Shown: positions 26,337 to 37,998, numbered from the stretch's first letter. The stretch: DNA of 64,000 nt from Acidovorax sp. NCPPB 4044 (GCF_028069655.1 NZ_JAMCOS010000001.1:1828001-1892000); one strand, 5' to 3'. Program-made: numbers and translations. The notes: a model not told the origin generated them from the sequence alone.

Positions 26337-29012
26337 CTATCCGGAAAGCGCTTCCAGCAGTTCGGTCTCGATCTGGATCTGCCGGGCGTTGTGCTGCAGC
26401 TCCGGCCCCTGGATCAGGAAGGTGTCTTCCACGCGTTCGCCCAGCGTGCTGACCTTGGCGAGCTGCACGCTGAGCTGGTGGCGCGAAAGAACGCGCGCCA
26501 CGAGGTAGAGCAGGCCCGCACGGTCGCTGGCCGAGATGTGCAGGATCCAGCGCTGGGCCTTCTCGTCGGGACGCAGCGCGATGCGCGGCGTGATCGGGAA
26601 GCTCTTGACGCGGCGCGACACGCGCTTGCGGCCGGGTTCGGGGAGGGGGCCTCCTTCTTCGATCGCGCGCACCAGGTCGCTCTCGACCATGTGCGTGAGT
26701 TCTCGGTAGTGGCCGGCCTGTTCGGGCGCCACGATCTGGAAGGTGTCGAGCGCGTGGCCATTGCTGGCCGTGTGCACGCGCGCGTCGAGGATGCTGAAGC
26801 CCGCGCGGTCGAAGTAGCCGCAGATGCGCGCGAACAGGTCCGGCTGGTCCGGCGCGTAGACGGCCACCTGCAGGCCCTCTCCCGCGAGCGATTGGCGGGC
26901 CCGCACGACGGACCGCCCGGCACCGACGTGGCGGGCCAGGTGGCGCGCATGCCAGGCGATGTCCGAGGCTTCGTGCCGCATGAAATACCCGACGTCCAGC
27001 GTGTCCCAGAGCTTCTTGTGCGCCTCGAACGGCTGGGCGCTGAGCGCCAGCAGCACGAGGGCGTCGCGCTTGCGGGCCTCGACCTCGGCCGCGGCGTCCG
27101 GCGCCCGTCCACCCAGCGCGCGCAGGGTGGCGCGGTAGAGGTCTTCCAGCAGCTTGCCTTTCCAGGCGTTCCAGACCTTGGGGCTGGTGCCGCGGATGTC
27201 GGCCACGGTGAGCAGGTAGAGCGCCGTGAGCTTGCGTTCGCTGCCCACGCGGCGCGCGAAGGCGCCGATGACGTCCGGGTCGGACAGGTCCTGCTTCTGC
27301 GCTACCTGGCTCATGGCCAGGTGTTCGGCCACGAGGAATTCGACCAGCGCCGCGTCTTCGGGCGCCACGCCGTGCTGGCGGCAGAAGTGGCGCACTTCCT
27401 CGGCGCCGATGGTGGAATGGTCGCCGCCCCGGCCTTTGCCGATGTCGTGGAACAGGGCTGCCAGGTACAGCAGCCAGGGTTTGTCCCAGCCACCTGCCAG
27501 CTGCGAGCAGAACGGGTATTCGTGCGCATGCTCGGGCATGAAGAAGCGGCGTACGTTGCGCAGCACCATGAGGATGTGCTGGTCCACGGTGTAGACGTGG
27601 AACAGGTCGTGCTGCATCTGTCCCACGATGCGCCGGAAGGGCCACAAATAGCGGCCCAGCACCGACGTCTGGTTCATGAGGCGCATCGCGTGCGTGATGC
27701 CCACGGGCTGCTGCAGGATGCGCAGGAATTGCTGCCGGTTGACCGGGTCGCGGCGGAAGGCGCCGTCCATCACGCCGCGGGCGTTGTAGAGCGCGCGCAG
27801 CGTGCGTACCGAAAGATCTTTCAGCCCCTCCTCGGTCTCGTAGAGCAGGAAGGTCTCGAGGATGGCGTGCGGGTTGCGCTGGTAGAGGTCGTCGCTGGCC
27901 ACCTCGACGAGGCCGGACTTGTCGAAGAAGCGTTCGTTGATCGGGCGCAGTTCGTGGGCCGGGGGGGCCAGCCGTTCCTCGATGTTGATCAGCAGGATCT
28001 GACTCAGCTGCGACACCGCCTTGGCAGCCCAGTAATAGCGGCGCATGAGGGTTTCGCTGGCGCGCAGGCGCAGCCGCCGGCCTTCGGCGGTCTGCGTGCG
28101 GTAGCCGAAGGATTCGGCCACGGCCGTCTGCAGGTCGAAGACCAGCCGGTCTTCGTGGCGGCCAGCGATGGCGTGCAGCCGCGCCCGGACGAGGAACAGC
28201 AGGGCCTCGTTGCGCTCGATCTGACGCACCTCGAACGCGGTGGCGAGCCCGTGCGCGGCGAGTTCCTTCCAGTTGCGGCCCAGGCCGGCGGCGCGCGCCA
28301 CCCACAGCACCGTCTGCAGATCGCGCAGGCCGCCGGGAGATTCCTTGCAGTTGGGCTCCAGCGCATAGGGCGTGTTCTCGTACTTGTTGTGGCGCTGGCG
28401 CATTTCCAGCGTTTTGGCCACGAGGAAGGCCTCGGGGTCCATCTGCGCGTCGTAGCGCTGCTGGAAATCGGCGAACAGCGCGGCGCTGCCGACGATGCGG
28501 CGGGATTCCAGCAGTGATGTCTGCACCGTCACGTCGGCGGCGGCCTCGGTCAGGCATTCGGCCACCGTGCGCACGCTGGAGCCGATCTCCAGGCCTGCGT
28601 CCCAGCAACTGCCGATGAAGGCCTCGATGGCGGGGCGCAGGGGGCCGTCGCAGGCCGCCTGGCCGCCATCGGGCAGCAGCAGGAGCACGTCCACGTCGGA
28701 GTACGGAAACAGCTGGGCGCGGCCGTAGCCGCCCACGGCCACCAGCGCCAGCGTGTCCGGCAGGCCGGCGCGCTGCCACAGGTGGCGAAGCAGGTGGTCC
28801 GCCAGCGCCGAGAGCTTGCCCAGCAGGGTGCGCACCCCCCGCGTGGACGAGCCCGCCGATTGCAGGGCGGTCAGCAGCGCGGCCTTGTCCTGCCGGTAGG
28901 CGTCGCGCAGCGGCTGGAGTTCCGTGTGGGGTGGCGGCATGGCGTGCGGAGGGAGGGGCGAGAGGGGCGTGGACCGGTGCGAAGTCATGGACGCACCGCT
29001 AGCAAGAACCAT
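26337..29012 (-). CDS. glnD: [Protein-PII] uridylyltransferase/uridylyl-removing enzyme
   Basis: 891 aa. The nucleotidyltransferase domain ([19 protein letters not shown], about 95-115) uridylylates PII on Tyr51 when glutamine is low. The HD domain ([16 protein letters not shown], about 480) removes UMP when glutamine is high. Two C-terminal ACT domains (about 700-780 and 810-885) bind glutamine. The substrate, GlnB, is encoded at 10402-10740. Possible starts are ATG 29012, 28988 (MTSHRSTP) and 28940 (MPPPHTEL); 29012 has GAGG upstream and is used. It follows map by 90 bp on the same strand, a common pairing in proteobacteria. Confidence 0.95.
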   Translation of the reverse strand: MVLASGASMTSHRSTPLSPLPPHAMPPPHTELQPLRDAYRQDKAALLTALQSAGSSTRGVRTLLGKLSALADHLLRHLWQRAGLPDTLALVAVGGYGRAQLFPYSDVDVLLLLPDGGQAACDGPLRPAIEAFIGSCWDAGLEIGSSVRTVAECLTEAAADVTVQTSLLESRRIVGSAALFADFQQRYDAQMDPEAFLVAKTLEMRQRHNKYENTPYALEPNCKESPGGLRDLQTVLWVARAAGLGRNWKELAAHGLATAFEVRQIERNEALLFLVRARLHAIAGRHEDRLVFDLQTAVAESFGYRTQTAEGRRLRLRASETLMRRYYWAAKAVSQLSQILLINIEERLAPPAHELRPINERFFDKSGLVEVASDDLYQRNPHAILETFLLYETEEGLKDLSVRTLRALYNARGVMDGAFRRDPVNRQQFLRILQQPVGITHAMRLMNQTSVLGRYLWPFRRIVGQMQHDLFHVYTVDQHILMVLRNVRRFFMPEHAHEYPFCSQLAGGWDKPWLLYLAALFHDIGKGRGGDHSTIGAEEVRHFCRQHGVAPEDAALVEFLVAEHLAMSQVAQKQDLSDPDVIGAFARRVGSERKLTALYLLTVADIRGTSPKVWNAWKGKLLEDLYRATLRALGGRAPDAAAEVEARKRDALVLLALSAQPFEAHKKLWDTLDVGYFMRHEASDIAWHARHLARHVGAGRSVVRARQSLAGEGLQVAVYAPDQPDLFARICGYFDRAGFSILDARVHTASNGHALDTFQIVAPEQAGHYRELTHMVESDLVRAIEEGGPLPEPGRKRVSRRVKSFPITPRIALRPDEKAQRWILHISASDRAGLLYLVARVLSRHQLSVQLAKVSTLGERVEDTFLIQGPELQHNARQIQIETELLEALSG

Positions 29013-29102
29013 GCTGCGCTGCCTCGTTGCACCGGGCCTGGCCCGGAAGGGGGCGGTGCAGGCAGGCGGCGCGGCCCGTGCCGCCTGCGCCGCCCTGGCC
29101 CG

Positions 29103-29918
29103 TCAGGTCTTGACGGCCGAAACGAAGGCCGGGAGGGCGGGCGATCCTTCCGACAGCGTGAGCACTTCGTAGCCGGTTTCGGTCACCAGCACCGTGTGCT
29201 CCCATTGGGCGGACAGGCTGTGGTCCTTGGTGACGATGGTCCAGCCGTCGTTGCCGTGTTCCTTGACCTCGCGGCGGCCGGCGTTGAGCATGGGCTCGAT
29301 CGTGAAGGTCATGCCGGGCACGAGCTCTTCGAGGGTGCCGGGGCGGCCGTAGTGCAGCACCTGCGGTTCTTCGTGGAACTTCTTGCCGATGCCGTGGCCG
29401 CAGAACTCGCGCACCACCGAGAGGCCGTGGCCTTCCGCGAACTTCTGGATCGCATGGCCCACGTCGCCCAGGCGCGCGCCGGGTTTCACTTCCAGGATGC
29501 CCAGCCACATGGCCTCGAAGGTCAGCTGGCACAGGCGCCTGGCGGCGATGGAGACGTCGCCGATGAGGTACATGCGGCTGTTGTCGCCGTACCAGCCGTC
29601 CTTGGTGATGACGGTGACGTCCACATTCATGATGTCGCCCTTCTTGAGGGGCTTGTCGTTCGGGATGCCGTGGCAGACCACGTGGTTGAGCGACGTGCAG
29701 AGCGACTTGGGGTAGGGCGGGTAGCCGGGCGGCTGGTAGCCGACCGTGGCGGAGATGGTGCCCTGCTGCGCCATGCATTCGGCGGCGAGGCGGTCGACTT
29801 CGTTCGTGGTGAGGCCGGGCCGGATATGCGGCGTGATGTAGTCCAGCACTTCGGAAGCCAGGCGGCAGGCTTCGCGCATGCCGGCGATTTCCTCGGCGGA
29901 CTTGATGGTGATGCTCAT
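29103..29918 (-). CDS. map: Methionine aminopeptidase, type I
   Basis: 271 aa. It removes N-terminal Met after deformylation. N-terminal [20 protein letters not shown], then the metal-binding residues: Asp in NVDVTV (two), His in [15 protein letters not shown], Glu in [11 protein letters not shown], and Glu in [11 protein letters not shown]. Size fits the short bacterial form. It is upstream of glnD on the same strand. Its substrate-preparing partner Def is 3 kb away. Confidence 0.97.
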   Translation of the reverse strand: MSITIKSAEEIAGMREACRLASEVLDYITPHIRPGLTTNEVDRLAAECMAQQGTISATVGYQPPGYPPYPKSLCTSLNHVVCHGIPNDKPLKKGDIMNVDVTVITKDGWYGDNSRMYLIGDVSIAARRLCQLTFEAMWLGILEVKPGARLGDVGHAIQKFAEGHGLSVVREFCGHGIGKKFHEEPQVLHYGRPGTLEELVPGMTFTIEPMLNAGRREVKEHGNDGWTIVTKDHSLSAQWEHTVLVTETGYEVLTLSEGSPALPAFVSAVKT

Positions 29919-30001
29919 GGGGCCGGATTATCCCATCGGGGATCGCACACCCGTGCCGCGGGGCGATGTCAGCGGCGGCCAGGCGAAGCGCGCCGGCCCG
30001 G

Positions 30002-30007
30002 TAAAAT
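30002..30007 (+). promoter_or_regulatory. -10-like box TAAAAT ahead of purL
   Basis: TAAAAT lies 113 bp before the purL GTG. No clear -35. An in-frame ATG (30007) overlaps this box, which argues against using that ATG as the start. Confidence 0.35.
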
Positions 30008-30119
30008 GCCGGGCTGCGTCAACTGCGCCGCGACACCCGAGCGGGAGGCCCCATTCAGCGGCCTCGCCCAGCGGGCCGCGGCTCCCTCAGAGATCCATCT
30101 CCCGCCACAGGCCGCCAAA

Positions 30120-33100
30120 GTGACCCTGCACCTTACTTCGTTCGAAGGCAGCAATGCCCTCAGCCCCTTCCGCGTCCAGCAGCTCCTGCCCCGCCTGCAG
30201 GCCATCCACGACCGCATCGAAGGGGTTGCAGCCCGGTTCGTGCACCTGGTGGCCACCGATGCCGAGCCCACGCCCGCCGACCGCGAGCGCCTGGCGGCGC
30301 TGCTGACCTACGGCGACGCCTACGCAGGGCCCGTTGCCGGGCCGGCGATCGTGGTCACGCCGCGCATCGGCACCGTCTCGCCCTGGGCCTCCAAGGCCAC
30401 CGACATCGCCCGCAATTGCGGCCTGCACGTGCGCCGCGTGGAGCGCATCACCGAATACCGCCTGGTACTGAAATCCGGCCTGCTGGGCGGCGTGCCCACG
30501 CTGACCGAGGCGCAGAAGCAGGCCGCGGCCGCACTGCTGCACGACCGCATGACCGAATCGGTGCTCTGGGACCGCGCCGGCGCGGCCGACCTGTTCACCG
30601 AACTGCCCGCCGCGCCGATGGAGTTCGTCGACGTGCTGGGCGGCGGCCGCGCCGCGCTGGAAGGCGCCAACAGCCGGTGGGGCCTGGCCCTGGCCGACGA
30701 CGAGATCGATTACCTCGTCAACGCCTTCACGGCGCTGCGCCGCAATCCGACCGATGTCGAGCTGATGATGTTCGCGCAGGCCAACAGCGAGCACTGCCGC
30801 CACAAGATCTTCAATGCGCGGTTCACCATCGATGGCCAGGAGCAGGACAAGAGCCTGTTCGCCATGATCCGCAACACGCACCAGCTCGCGCCGCAGCACA
30901 CGGTGGTCGCGTACTCGGACAACGCTTCCATCATGGAAGGCAGCGCGGTCGAGCGCTTCATCGCCCCATCGGCTCCATGCCGTGGAGAACAGAGCGTTCC
31001 CAGCTATCAAAAGAGTAGCGCAACGCACCATGTGCTCATGAAGGTGGAGACGCACAACCACCCGACGGCGATCTCGCCGTTCCCGGGGGCTTCCACCGGC
31101 GCGGGCGGAGAAATCCGCGACGAAGGCGCCACGGGCCGGGGATCGAAGCCCAAGGCGGGCATGACGGGTTTCACCGTGTCCAGGCTCTGGGGCGGCTGGA
31201 GCGACGCGCCGGGCGGCAAGCCCGAGCACATCGCCAGCCCGCTGCAGATCATGGTCGAGGGCCCGTTGGGCGGCGCTGCCTTCAACAACGAATTCGGCCG
31301 GCCCAACCTGCTGGGCTATTTCCGTGAGTACGAGCAGAACGTGGCCGGCGTGCAGCGCGGCTACCACAAGCCCATCATGATCGCGGGCGGCCTGGGCGTG
31401 ATCGACGCGGGCCTGACGCAGAAGATCGAGTTCCCGCCCGGCACGCTGCTCATCCAGCTGGGCGGCCCCGGCATGCGCATCGGCATGGGCGGCGGCGCCG
31501 CCAGCTCGATGGCCACGGGGGCCAATGCGGCCGAACTGGATTTCGACTCCGTGCAGCGCGGCAACCCCGAGATCGAACGGCGTGCGCAGGAAGTCATCAA
31601 CCACTGCTGGGCGCAGGGCGCGCAGAACCCGATCCTGGCCATCCACGACGTGGGTGCCGGCGGGCTGTCGAACGCCTTCCCCGAGCTGACCAACGACGCG
31701 GGCCGCGGCGCGCGCTTCGACCTGCGGGCCGTGCAACTGGAGGAGTCCGGCCTGGCGCCCAAGGAGATCTGGTCCAACGAGAGCCAGGAGCGCTACGTGC
31801 TGGCGATCGCGCCCGAATCGCTGGAGGTGTTCCGCGCCTTCTGCGAGCGCGAGCGTTGCCCCTTCGCGGTGATCGGCACCGCCACGGCCGAGCGCCAGCT
31901 CGTGCTCGAAGACACGGCCCTCGAAGGCGGTGACCAGAAGCTCCCGGTGGACATGCCGATGGATGTGCTCCTCGGCAAGCCGCCCAAGATGCACCGCGAC
32001 GTGAAGACGGTGCGCCGCGAGGCTGCGCCCATCGACCTCACGGGCGTGCCGCTTGAAAAGGCCGTGATCGACGTGCTGGCGCATCCGACGGTGGCGTCCA
32101 AGCGGTTCCTCATCACCATCGGCGACCGCACGGTGGGCGGCCTCTCGCACCGCGACCAGATGGTGGGCCCCTGGCAGGTGCCCGTGGCCGATTGTGCCGT
32201 GACGCTGGCCGACTACCGAGGCTTCGCTGGCGAAGCGATGAGCATGGGCGAGCGCACGCCGCTGGCGGCCATCGACGCGCCGGCCTCCGGCCGCATGGCC
32301 GTCGCCGAGGCCATCACCAACCTGCTGGCCGCCCCCATCGAGCTGCCGCGCGTGAAGCTGTCGGCCAACTGGATGGCCGCCTGCGGCGAGCCCGGCGAGG
32401 ACGCCGATCTCTACGCCACCGTGAAGGCCGTCGGCATGGAGCTGTGCCCGCAGCTGGGCATCAGCATTCCCGTGGGCAAGGACAGTCTGTCGATGCGCAC
32501 GCAATGGAAGGACGGCGAGGGCCGCGCGCAGAAGGTCACCTCCCCCGTGAGCCTGATCGTGAGCGCTTTCGCCACGCTGGCCGACGTGCGCGGCACGCTC
32601 ACGCCGCAGCTCGACGCGCAGGAAGAAGACACCACGCTGGTGCTCATCGACCTGGGCCGGGGCCGTTGCCGCATGGGCGGCAGCATCCTCGCGCAGGTGC
32701 TGGGCCAGGAGGGCGGCGCCGTGCCGGACCTGGAAGACGCGCAGGACCTCGTGCGCCTGGTGGATGCGGTGAATGCGCTGCGCGCCCAGGGCCGCATCCT
32801 GGCCTACCACGACCGCAGCGACGGCGGCCTGCTGGCGGCCGTGGCCGAGATGGCCTTCGCGGGGCACGTGGGCGTGGCGCTGAACGTGGACCTGCTGGTC
32901 ACCGAAGGCGACGGCATCACCGACAGCCGCATGGAAACGGGCGACGCCAAGAACTGGGCACAGCAGGTGAGCGCGCGGCGCGAGGAACTCACGTTGAAGG
33001 CGCTCTTCAACGAAGAACTGGGCGTGGTGCTGCAGGTGCGCACCGCCGAGCGCAACGATGTCATGCAGACGCTGCGCGAGCACGGCCTCTCGAAGTTCAG

Positions 33101-34142
33101 CCACTTCATCGGCAAGACGCGTCCCGCGGCATCCGCCATGGGCGTGGGCAAGGGCGAACTGCAGGTGTGGCGCGACGTGAAGACCGTGTTCAGCGCATCG
33201 CTCTCCGACCTGCACCAGGTCTGGGACGCCGTCAGCTGGAAGATCTGCCAGCAGCGGGACAACCCGGCCTGCGCGGATGCCGAGCACGCGGCGGCAGGGG
33301 TCCCGGACGATCCGGGCCTGCAGGTGTCGCTGTCGTTCGACCCGGCCGAAGACGTGGCCGCGCCCTTCCTCAACCTGGCACGGCCGAAGGTCGCGATCCT
33401 GCGCGAGCAGGGCGTCAACTCGCACATCGAGATGGCCTATGCGTTCACGGAAGCGGGGTTCGAGGCCTACGACGTACACATGACCGACCTGCAGGCCGGC
33501 CGCGCGCGCCTGTCCGATTTCGCGGGCGTCGTGGCCTGCGGCGGCTTCAGCTACGGCGACACGCTGGGCGCCGGCATCGGCTGGGCGCGCTCGATCACGT
33601 TCAACCCGCAACTGGCAGACCAGTTCCGCGGATTCTTCGGCCGCAAGGACACCTTCGGCCTGGGCGTCTGCAACGGCTGCCAGATGTTCGCCGAACTGGC
33701 CGACATCATCCCCGGTGCCGAGGCCTGGCCCCGCTTCACCACGAACCAGAGCGAGCGCTTCGAGGCGCGGCTTTCACAGGTCGAAGTGCTGCAATCGCCC
33801 AGCCTGTTCTTCGCCGGCATGGCCGGCAGCCGCCTGCCGATCGCGGTGGCGCATGGCGAAGGCTATGCCAACTTCAAGGTCCGTGGCGACGCCGCGCAGG
33901 CCCTCGCGGCCATGCGCTTCGTGGACCACCAGGGCCGCCCCACGGAGCAATACCCGTTCAACCCGAACGGCAGCGCGAATGGCCTCACCGCCGTCACCAC
34001 GGCAGACGGCCGGTTCACGGCCATGATGCCGCACCCCGAGCGTGTCTTCCGCAACGTGCAGATGAGCTGGACCAGCGGCGACCGGAGCGCCCTGAGCCCG
34101 TGGATGCGCATCTGGCGCAATGCGCGCAAGTGGGTGGGGTGA
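30120..34142 (+). CDS. purL: Phosphoribosylformylglycinamidine synthase
   Basis: 1340 aa, large single-chain form. It converts FGAR, glutamine and ATP to FGAM in purine synthesis. Domains in order: N-terminal ([20 protein letters not shown]), two AIR-synthetase-like halves with [17 protein letters not shown] and GGLGVIDAG, and a C-terminal glutaminase with Cys1184 (GVCNGCQMF) and the HPER segment. GTG 30120 gives the family N-terminus [10 protein letters not shown]; no strong Shine-Dalgarno. Residues about 285-301 ([19 protein letters not shown]) are encoded by an in-frame repeat copy just before the conserved [11 protein letters not shown]. coli PurL is 1295 aa. Confidence 0.96.
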   Translation: MTLHLTSFEGSNALSPFRVQQLLPRLQAIHDRIEGVAARFVHLVATDAEPTPADRERLAALLTYGDAYAGPVAGPAIVVTPRIGTVSPWASKATDIARNCGLHVRRVERITEYRLVLKSGLLGGVPTLTEAQKQAAAALLHDRMTESVLWDRAGAADLFTELPAAPMEFVDVLGGGRAALEGANSRWGLALADDEIDYLVNAFTALRRNPTDVELMMFAQANSEHCRHKIFNARFTIDGQEQDKSLFAMIRNTHQLAPQHTVVAYSDNASIMEGSAVERFIAPSAPCRGEQSVPSYQKSSATHHVLMKVETHNHPTAISPFPGASTGAGGEIRDEGATGRGSKPKAGMTGFTVSRLWGGWSDAPGGKPEHIASPLQIMVEGPLGGAAFNNEFGRPNLLGYFREYEQNVAGVQRGYHKPIMIAGGLGVIDAGLTQKIEFPPGTLLIQLGGPGMRIGMGGGAASSMATGANAAELDFDSVQRGNPEIERRAQEVINHCWAQGAQNPILAIHDVGAGGLSNAFPELTNDAGRGARFDLRAVQLEESGLAPKEIWSNESQERYVLAIAPESLEVFRAFCERERCPFAVIGTATAERQLVLEDTALEGGDQKLPVDMPMDVLLGKPPKMHRDVKTVRREAAPIDLTGVPLEKAVIDVLAHPTVASKRFLITIGDRTVGGLSHRDQMVGPWQVPVADCAVTLADYRGFAGEAMSMGERTPLAAIDAPASGRMAVAEAITNLLAAPIELPRVKLSANWMAACGEPGEDADLYATVKAVGMELCPQLGISIPVGKDSLSMRTQWKDGEGRAQKVTSPVSLIVSAFATLADVRGTLTPQLDAQEEDTTLVLIDLGRGRCRMGGSILAQVLGQEGGAVPDLEDAQDLVRLVDAVNALRAQGRILAYHDRSDGGLLAAVAEMAFAGHVGVALNVDLLVTEGDGITDSRMETGDAKNWAQQVSARREELTLKALFNEELGVVLQVRTAERNDVMQTLREHGLSKFSHFIGKTRPAASAMGVGKGELQVWRDVKTVFSASLSDLHQVWDAVSWKICQQRDNPACADAEHAAAGVPDDPGLQVSLSFDPAEDVAAPFLNLARPKVAILREQGVNSHIEMAYAFTEAGFEAYDVHMTDLQAGRARLSDFAGVVACGGFSYGDTLGAGIGWARSITFNPQLADQFRGFFGRKDTFGLGVCNGCQMFAELADIIPGAEAWPRFTTNQSERFEARLSQVEVLQSPSLFFAGMAGSRLPIAVAHGEGYANFKVRGDAAQALAAMRFVDHQGRPTEQYPFNPNGSANGLTAVTTADGRFTAMMPHPERVFRNVQMSWTSGDRSALSPWMRIWRNARKWVG
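30972..31020 (+). repeat. Dispersed ~50-bp repeat, copy 4, in frame inside purL
   Basis: GCTCCATGCCGTGGAG head, diverged spacer, tail GCTATCAAAAGAGTAGC. It is the most diverged copy, and encodes a short surface linker just upstream of the KVETHNHP motif without disrupting the frame. Confidence 0.65.
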
Positions 34143-34151
34143 TCGGTACAT

Positions 34152-34171
34152 GGCGGGTGGTCGCACCCGCC
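34152..34171. terminator. Hairpin between convergent purL and the GAF-EAL gene
   Basis: GGCGGGTG (34152-34159), loop GTCG, CACCCGCC (34164-34171), a perfect 8-bp stem in a 60-bp convergent gap. No T tract. Confidence 0.45.
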
Positions 34172-34202
34172 GGTGTGTCTGCCGCCTGGATTGCAGCCTT
34201 CG

Positions 34203-36050
34203 TCAGCCCAAATGCACCGTGGGTGTCGGGCTGACGAGTTCATTCCACCGTTGCACGAAAGCAAAGGCTTCCTGCGCGGGAAGGGGACGGCTCAGGTAGT
34301 AGCCCTGCACCTGGTCGCAGCCCATTTCCATGAGTTGGTCGAAGACTTCGGCCGTTTCGACGCCCTCGGCCAGCAGGCGGTAGCCCAGGGTGCGCCCGAG
34401 CTGCACCATGCCCCGGACGACATTGAGCGCGCGGGCGTCCGAGCCGATGGGGCGGATGAGTGCCTGGTCGAGCTTGAGCACCTCGGCCGAGAGGCCATAG
34501 AGGCAACCGAAATTGCAGTAGCCCGTGCCGAAGTCATCCAGCGCCACGCGCACGCCCAGGGCGCGTGCGGCGTTCACGGCGCGCAGCGTGGGGCCTTCGG
34601 TGAGCACCGCGTTCTCCGTGCATTCGATCTCCAGGCGCGAGGGTGCGAGGCGGTGGCGCGCGCAGGCGCTTTGCAGCATGTCGATGAAATCCGGTTGCTC
34701 CAGATTGCGGGGCGACACGTTGACCGCCACGTCGAGGGCCAGGCCCTCGTCTTCCCAGGCGCGGATCTGCGCGAGGGCGGTGTCCAGCACCCATTGCGTC
34801 AGCGCCTGGATGTAGCTGGTCTTCTCCAGCAGCGGAATGAAGTCGCCCGGGGGCACCGGCCCCAGGCGCGGGTGGTCCCAGCGCAGCAGCGCTTCCACGC
34901 AGGTGTAGCGCGTGGAGGCCCGCTCGAACTGGGGCTGGTAGACCAGCCGGAATTCGCCGGCCATGAGCGCGCGGGGCACGCTGGCGATCAATTCATACGA
35001 GCGCCGGTAGCTCGCATCCACGGCGGCGTCGTAGCCGCAGATCGATGCCCCCGGCATCGCCTGCTGGTAGAGGGCGGCGTTGGCGCGGCGCGGCGCATCG
35101 GATGCGTCGGCGGGGTCTAGCGTGAAAGGCGCCAGGCCCACGCGCTGGCGCTGGTTGATGACGAGGCCGCTGTGGCTGGCCGCGATGGGCGCGAGGAGGG
35201 CGCCCAGCAACTGCTGCGCGAAGGCCTGCACGGCTTCTTCCTCGCCCGGGCGCAGCAGCACCGCGAGCCTCGCGACCCCCGTGTGGTAGACGCGGGAGCC
35301 ATCGCCGATGCAGCGGCTGAGGCGCTGGCCGGCTTCGTGCGTGAGTTGCTCGATCGGCCCCATGCCCAGGGCCCGAGCGGCATCCATGAGCCCATCGTGC
35401 GGCAGGAGTTCGACCAGCGCCAGGACGCGCCGGCCCCCGGGTTCGGCGCGGCACAGGCCCGCGATGTCCTGCAGCAATTGCGCCCGGTTGGGCAGCAGGG
35501 TGGCTTCGTCCACGCGCGCGGCCGAGCATTGCAGATCGATCTGGGCCAGCACCAGCGCAGCGAGGTCTTCGAGCTGGCGCTGCTGCGCGGCGCTGAAGCT
35601 GCGGGGCATGGTGTCGATCAGGCAGAGGCTGCCGATGTGGTGGCCGCCGCGGAGGATGAGGGGTGCGCCCGCGTAGAACCGGATGTGGGGCTCGCCCAGC
35701 ACCAGCGGGTTCTGGGCGAACCGGGGATCGGCCAGCGCGTTCTCGACCACCATCACGTTGGAGGTCCGGATGGTGTGGTCGCAGAAGGCATCTTCCCGGC
35801 AGGTCTCGCGCACGGGCAGCCCCAGGTGCGATTTGAACCATTGCCTTTCGGCATCGACCAGACTGACCAGCGCGATCGGCACGCCGAAAAGCTGGCTGGC
35901 CAGCCGCGTGATGCGATCGAATTCTTCCGCGGGCGGCGTGTCCAGCAGGCCCGTGGCCCGGAGGGCCGCCAGTCTCTGCGTTTCTGCGCTGAGTGGGAGG
36001 GTCGTGGTGGAGTCAGGCGTGTGCATGGCGGAGGGGGCTGCGGAGCCCAT
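34203..36050 (-). CDS. GAF-EAL protein, probable cyclic-di-GMP phosphodiesterase
   Basis: 615 aa. GAF domain at about 35-185 (RITRLASQLFGVPIALVSLV, DHTIRTSNVMVVENALADPR, GSLCLIDTMPR). A GGDEF-like region (about 200-360) follows without a GGDEF signature, so it is degenerate. The EAL domain (about 370-610) keeps the catalytic set: VEALLRW, NVSPRNL, IECTEN, DDFGTGYCN, LKLDQ, LAEGVETAEV. It should hydrolyse c-di-GMP under GAF control; the ligand is unknown. No transmembrane helix, so cytoplasmic. The start is uncertain: ATG 36050 is used, 36026 (MHTPDSTT) is possible. Confidence 0.88.
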   Translation of the reverse strand: MGSAAPSAMHTPDSTTTLPLSAETQRLAALRATGLLDTPPAEEFDRITRLASQLFGVPIALVSLVDAERQWFKSHLGLPVRETCREDAFCDHTIRTSNVMVVENALADPRFAQNPLVLGEPHIRFYAGAPLILRGGHHIGSLCLIDTMPRSFSAAQQRQLEDLAALVLAQIDLQCSAARVDEATLLPNRAQLLQDIAGLCRAEPGGRRVLALVELLPHDGLMDAARALGMGPIEQLTHEAGQRLSRCIGDGSRVYHTGVARLAVLLRPGEEEAVQAFAQQLLGALLAPIAASHSGLVINQRQRVGLAPFTLDPADASDAPRRANAALYQQAMPGASICGYDAAVDASYRRSYELIASVPRALMAGEFRLVYQPQFERASTRYTCVEALLRWDHPRLGPVPPGDFIPLLEKTSYIQALTQWVLDTALAQIRAWEDEGLALDVAVNVSPRNLEQPDFIDMLQSACARHRLAPSRLEIECTENAVLTEGPTLRAVNAARALGVRVALDDFGTGYCNFGCLYGLSAEVLKLDQALIRPIGSDARALNVVRGMVQLGRTLGYRLLAEGVETAEVFDQLMEMGCDQVQGYYLSRPLPAQEAFAFVQRWNELVSPTPTVHLG

Positions 36051-36152
36051 GCTGCGCGAATGGGCAGAGCATATGCAATTCCTTTGGGCTTCGGTGAAAA
36101 AGGGGTGTTGTGCTCCCGAGGCCGCGCGGCCGGGCCACGGCTTGGCGCCCTC

Positions 36153-36158
36153 CATAAT
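36153..36158 (+). promoter_or_regulatory. -10-like box CATAAT ahead of the DUF808 gene
   Basis: CATAAT 30 bp before the ATG at 36188; no recognisable -35. Confidence 0.35.
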
Positions 36159-36187
36159 CGGCCGACTTCAACCACGGAGCCTCCCAT

Positions 36188-37183
36188 ATGGCCGGAGCCA
36201 GCCTTCTGACCCTGCTCGACGATATCGCCACCGTTCTGGACGACGTCGCCCTCATGACCAAAGTGGCCGCCAAGAAAAGCGCTGCGATGGCCGACGACGT
36301 TTCGGTGATGACCAAGGTCGCCGCGCAGAAAACGGCCGGTGTGCTGGGGGACGACCTGGCCCTCAACGCGCAGCAGGTCACGGGCGTGCGCGCCGAGCGC
36401 GAACTGCCGGTGGTGTGGGCGGTGGCCAAGGGATCCCTGGTCAACAAGGCCATCCTGGTGCCGGCGGCGCTGCTGATCAGCGCCTTCATTCCGTGGGCCG
36501 TGACGCCCCTGCTGATGGTGGGCGGTGCCTTCCTCTGCTACGAAGGCGCAGAGAAGCTGGCCCACCGGTTCCTGCACAGCGCGCCCGAGCAGGAAGCCGC
36601 CCACCGCGAGGCGCACGCCATCGCGGCGGCCAACCCGGCCGTGGACATGGCGGCTTTCGAGAAGGACAAGGTCAAGGGTGCAGTGCGCACGGACTTCATC
36701 CTCTCGGCCGAGATCATCGCCATCACGCTGGGTACCGTGGCGACGGCGCCGTTCGGGCAGCAGGTGGCCGTGCTGGTGGGCATTGCGCTGATCATGACGG
36801 TGGGCGTGTATGGCCTGGTCGCAGGCATCGTCAAGCTCGACGATGCGGGCCTGTGGCTCAGCCGCCGGGGCAGCGCCGCGGCACGCGCTCTGGGCCGCGG
36901 CATCGTGATGGCGGCGCCGTGGCTCATGAAGGCGCTGTCGGTCGCGGGCACCGCGGCCATGTTCCTGGTCGGTGGCGGCATCCTCGTGCATGGCGTGCCG
37001 ACGCTGCACCATGGCGTCGAGGCCCTGGCCGCATCGGCAGCGCGGGGGCCGGCCGGTGGCCTCTGGCAGGTGCTGGTGACGAACGGGCTCAATGCGGTCG
37101 CTGGCATCGCAGCGGGCGCCGCGGTGCTCGCGGTGGTCACGCTGGTGCAACGCTGGCGCAGCCGCCGCGCGCTGGCGCACTGA
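36188..37183 (+). CDS. DUF808 (YedI-like) inner-membrane protein
   Basis: 331 aa. The N-terminus [20 protein letters not shown], with repeated [11 protein letters not shown] / [11 protein letters not shown] segments, is the family mark. Then come several transmembrane helices ([35 protein letters not shown] and others). The family is widespread and uncharacterised, proposed to be a transporter or membrane-integrity protein. The ATG at 36188 is preceded by GGAG. Divergent from the GAF-EAL gene. Confidence 0.9.
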   Translation: MAGASLLTLLDDIATVLDDVALMTKVAAKKSAAMADDVSVMTKVAAQKTAGVLGDDLALNAQQVTGVRAERELPVVWAVAKGSLVNKAILVPAALLISAFIPWAVTPLLMVGGAFLCYEGAEKLAHRFLHSAPEQEAAHREAHAIAAANPAVDMAAFEKDKVKGAVRTDFILSAEIIAITLGTVATAPFGQQVAVLVGIALIMTVGVYGLVAGIVKLDDAGLWLSRRGSAAARALGRGIVMAAPWLMKALSVAGTAAMFLVGGGILVHGVPTLHHGVEALAASAARGPAGGLWQVLVTNGLNAVAGIAAGAAVLAVVTLVQRWRSRRALAH

Positions 37184-37283
37184 CATGCGCAGGCCTTGTT
37201 GATCTGCGGCAAGGCGGGTGGGGCGGTTTGTGGGCCCAATGCATGCACGGGGGCCGTCCCCGTTCAACCGCATCGAGTTCCGT

Positions 37284-37886
37284 ATGAAAAAAAATCTGCT
37301 CGCCCTGGCTGCCCTGTGCGCTCTGACCTCGGGCCCCGCCTTCGCGCAGGCCACCGACGGCCAAGGCCCCTGGCTGGTCCGCGCACGCGCGGTGCACCTG
37401 GACAGCGCCAACAAGGACAGCACAGGCTTGGGCCTGTCGATCAACAACAAGACGCTCCCCGAGATCGACATCTCGTATTTCTTCAACAAGAACATCGCTG
37501 CCGAACTGGTGTTGACCGTGCCGCAGAAGCAGCGCCTGAGCTCCAGCGCGCTGGGCGGGCAGATCGGCACCCTCAAGCACCTGCCCCCGTCGCTGATGCT
37601 GCAGTACCACTTCGATGCCCCCGGCTTCACGCCGTATGTCGGCGCCGGCGTCAACTACACGCGCTTTTCCAGCGTGCGCCTGCCTGCGGGCGTGAGCATC
37701 GACAAGAACAGCTGGGGCGGGGCGCTGCAGGTCGGAGTGGACATCCCGCTGACCAAGAACCTGTCGCTCAACTTCGACATCAAGAAGGTCTACATCCAGA
37801 CCGACGTGGCCGTGGCCGGTGCCAAGATCGGCACGTTCAAGGTCGATCCGGTGCTGGCCGGCGTGGGCCTGGGCTGGCGTTTCTGA
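37284..37886 (+). CDS. ompW: OmpW-family outer-membrane protein
   Basis: 200 aa. A signal peptide (KKNLLALAALCALTSGPAFA) precedes an 8-strand beta-barrel ending in the C-terminal Phe (VGLGWRF), typical for BAM insertion. Family marks: GPWLVRARAVHLDSANKD, ISYFFNKNIAAELVLTVPQK, HLPPSLMLQYHF, YVGAGVNYTRFSS. OmpW forms a narrow hydrophobic channel and responds to osmotic and oxidative stress. ATG 37284 begins the signal peptide; the in-frame ATG at 37218 would bury it. A strong terminator follows. Confidence 0.93.
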   Translation: MKKNLLALAALCALTSGPAFAQATDGQGPWLVRARAVHLDSANKDSTGLGLSINNKTLPEIDISYFFNKNIAAELVLTVPQKQRLSSSALGGQIGTLKHLPPSLMLQYHFDAPGFTPYVGAGVNYTRFSSVRLPAGVSIDKNSWGGALQVGVDIPLTKNLSLNFDIKKVYIQTDVAVAGAKIGTFKVDPVLAGVGLGWRF

Positions 37887-37945
37887 AGTTTCAGCCCGCG
37901 GGGCGCGAAGTTGCGCGTTTCGTTGCGCTGACACCTGGTGGGGAG

Positions 37946-37976
37946 GGGCCGGCGCGCATGCGCCGGCCCTTTTTTC
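37946..37976 (+). terminator. Rho-independent terminator after ompW
   Basis: GGGCCGGCGC (37946-37955), loop GCAT, GCGCCGGCCC (37960-37969), then six T. A perfect 10-bp stem. Confidence 0.93.
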
Positions 37977-37998
37977 GTTGCGTGCGGACCTGGCCTTG

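Noticed and set aside
28782..30119. Open frame extension upstream of purL
   Set aside because: It is antisense to map and glnD and lies above the GTG that gives the normal PurL N-terminus.
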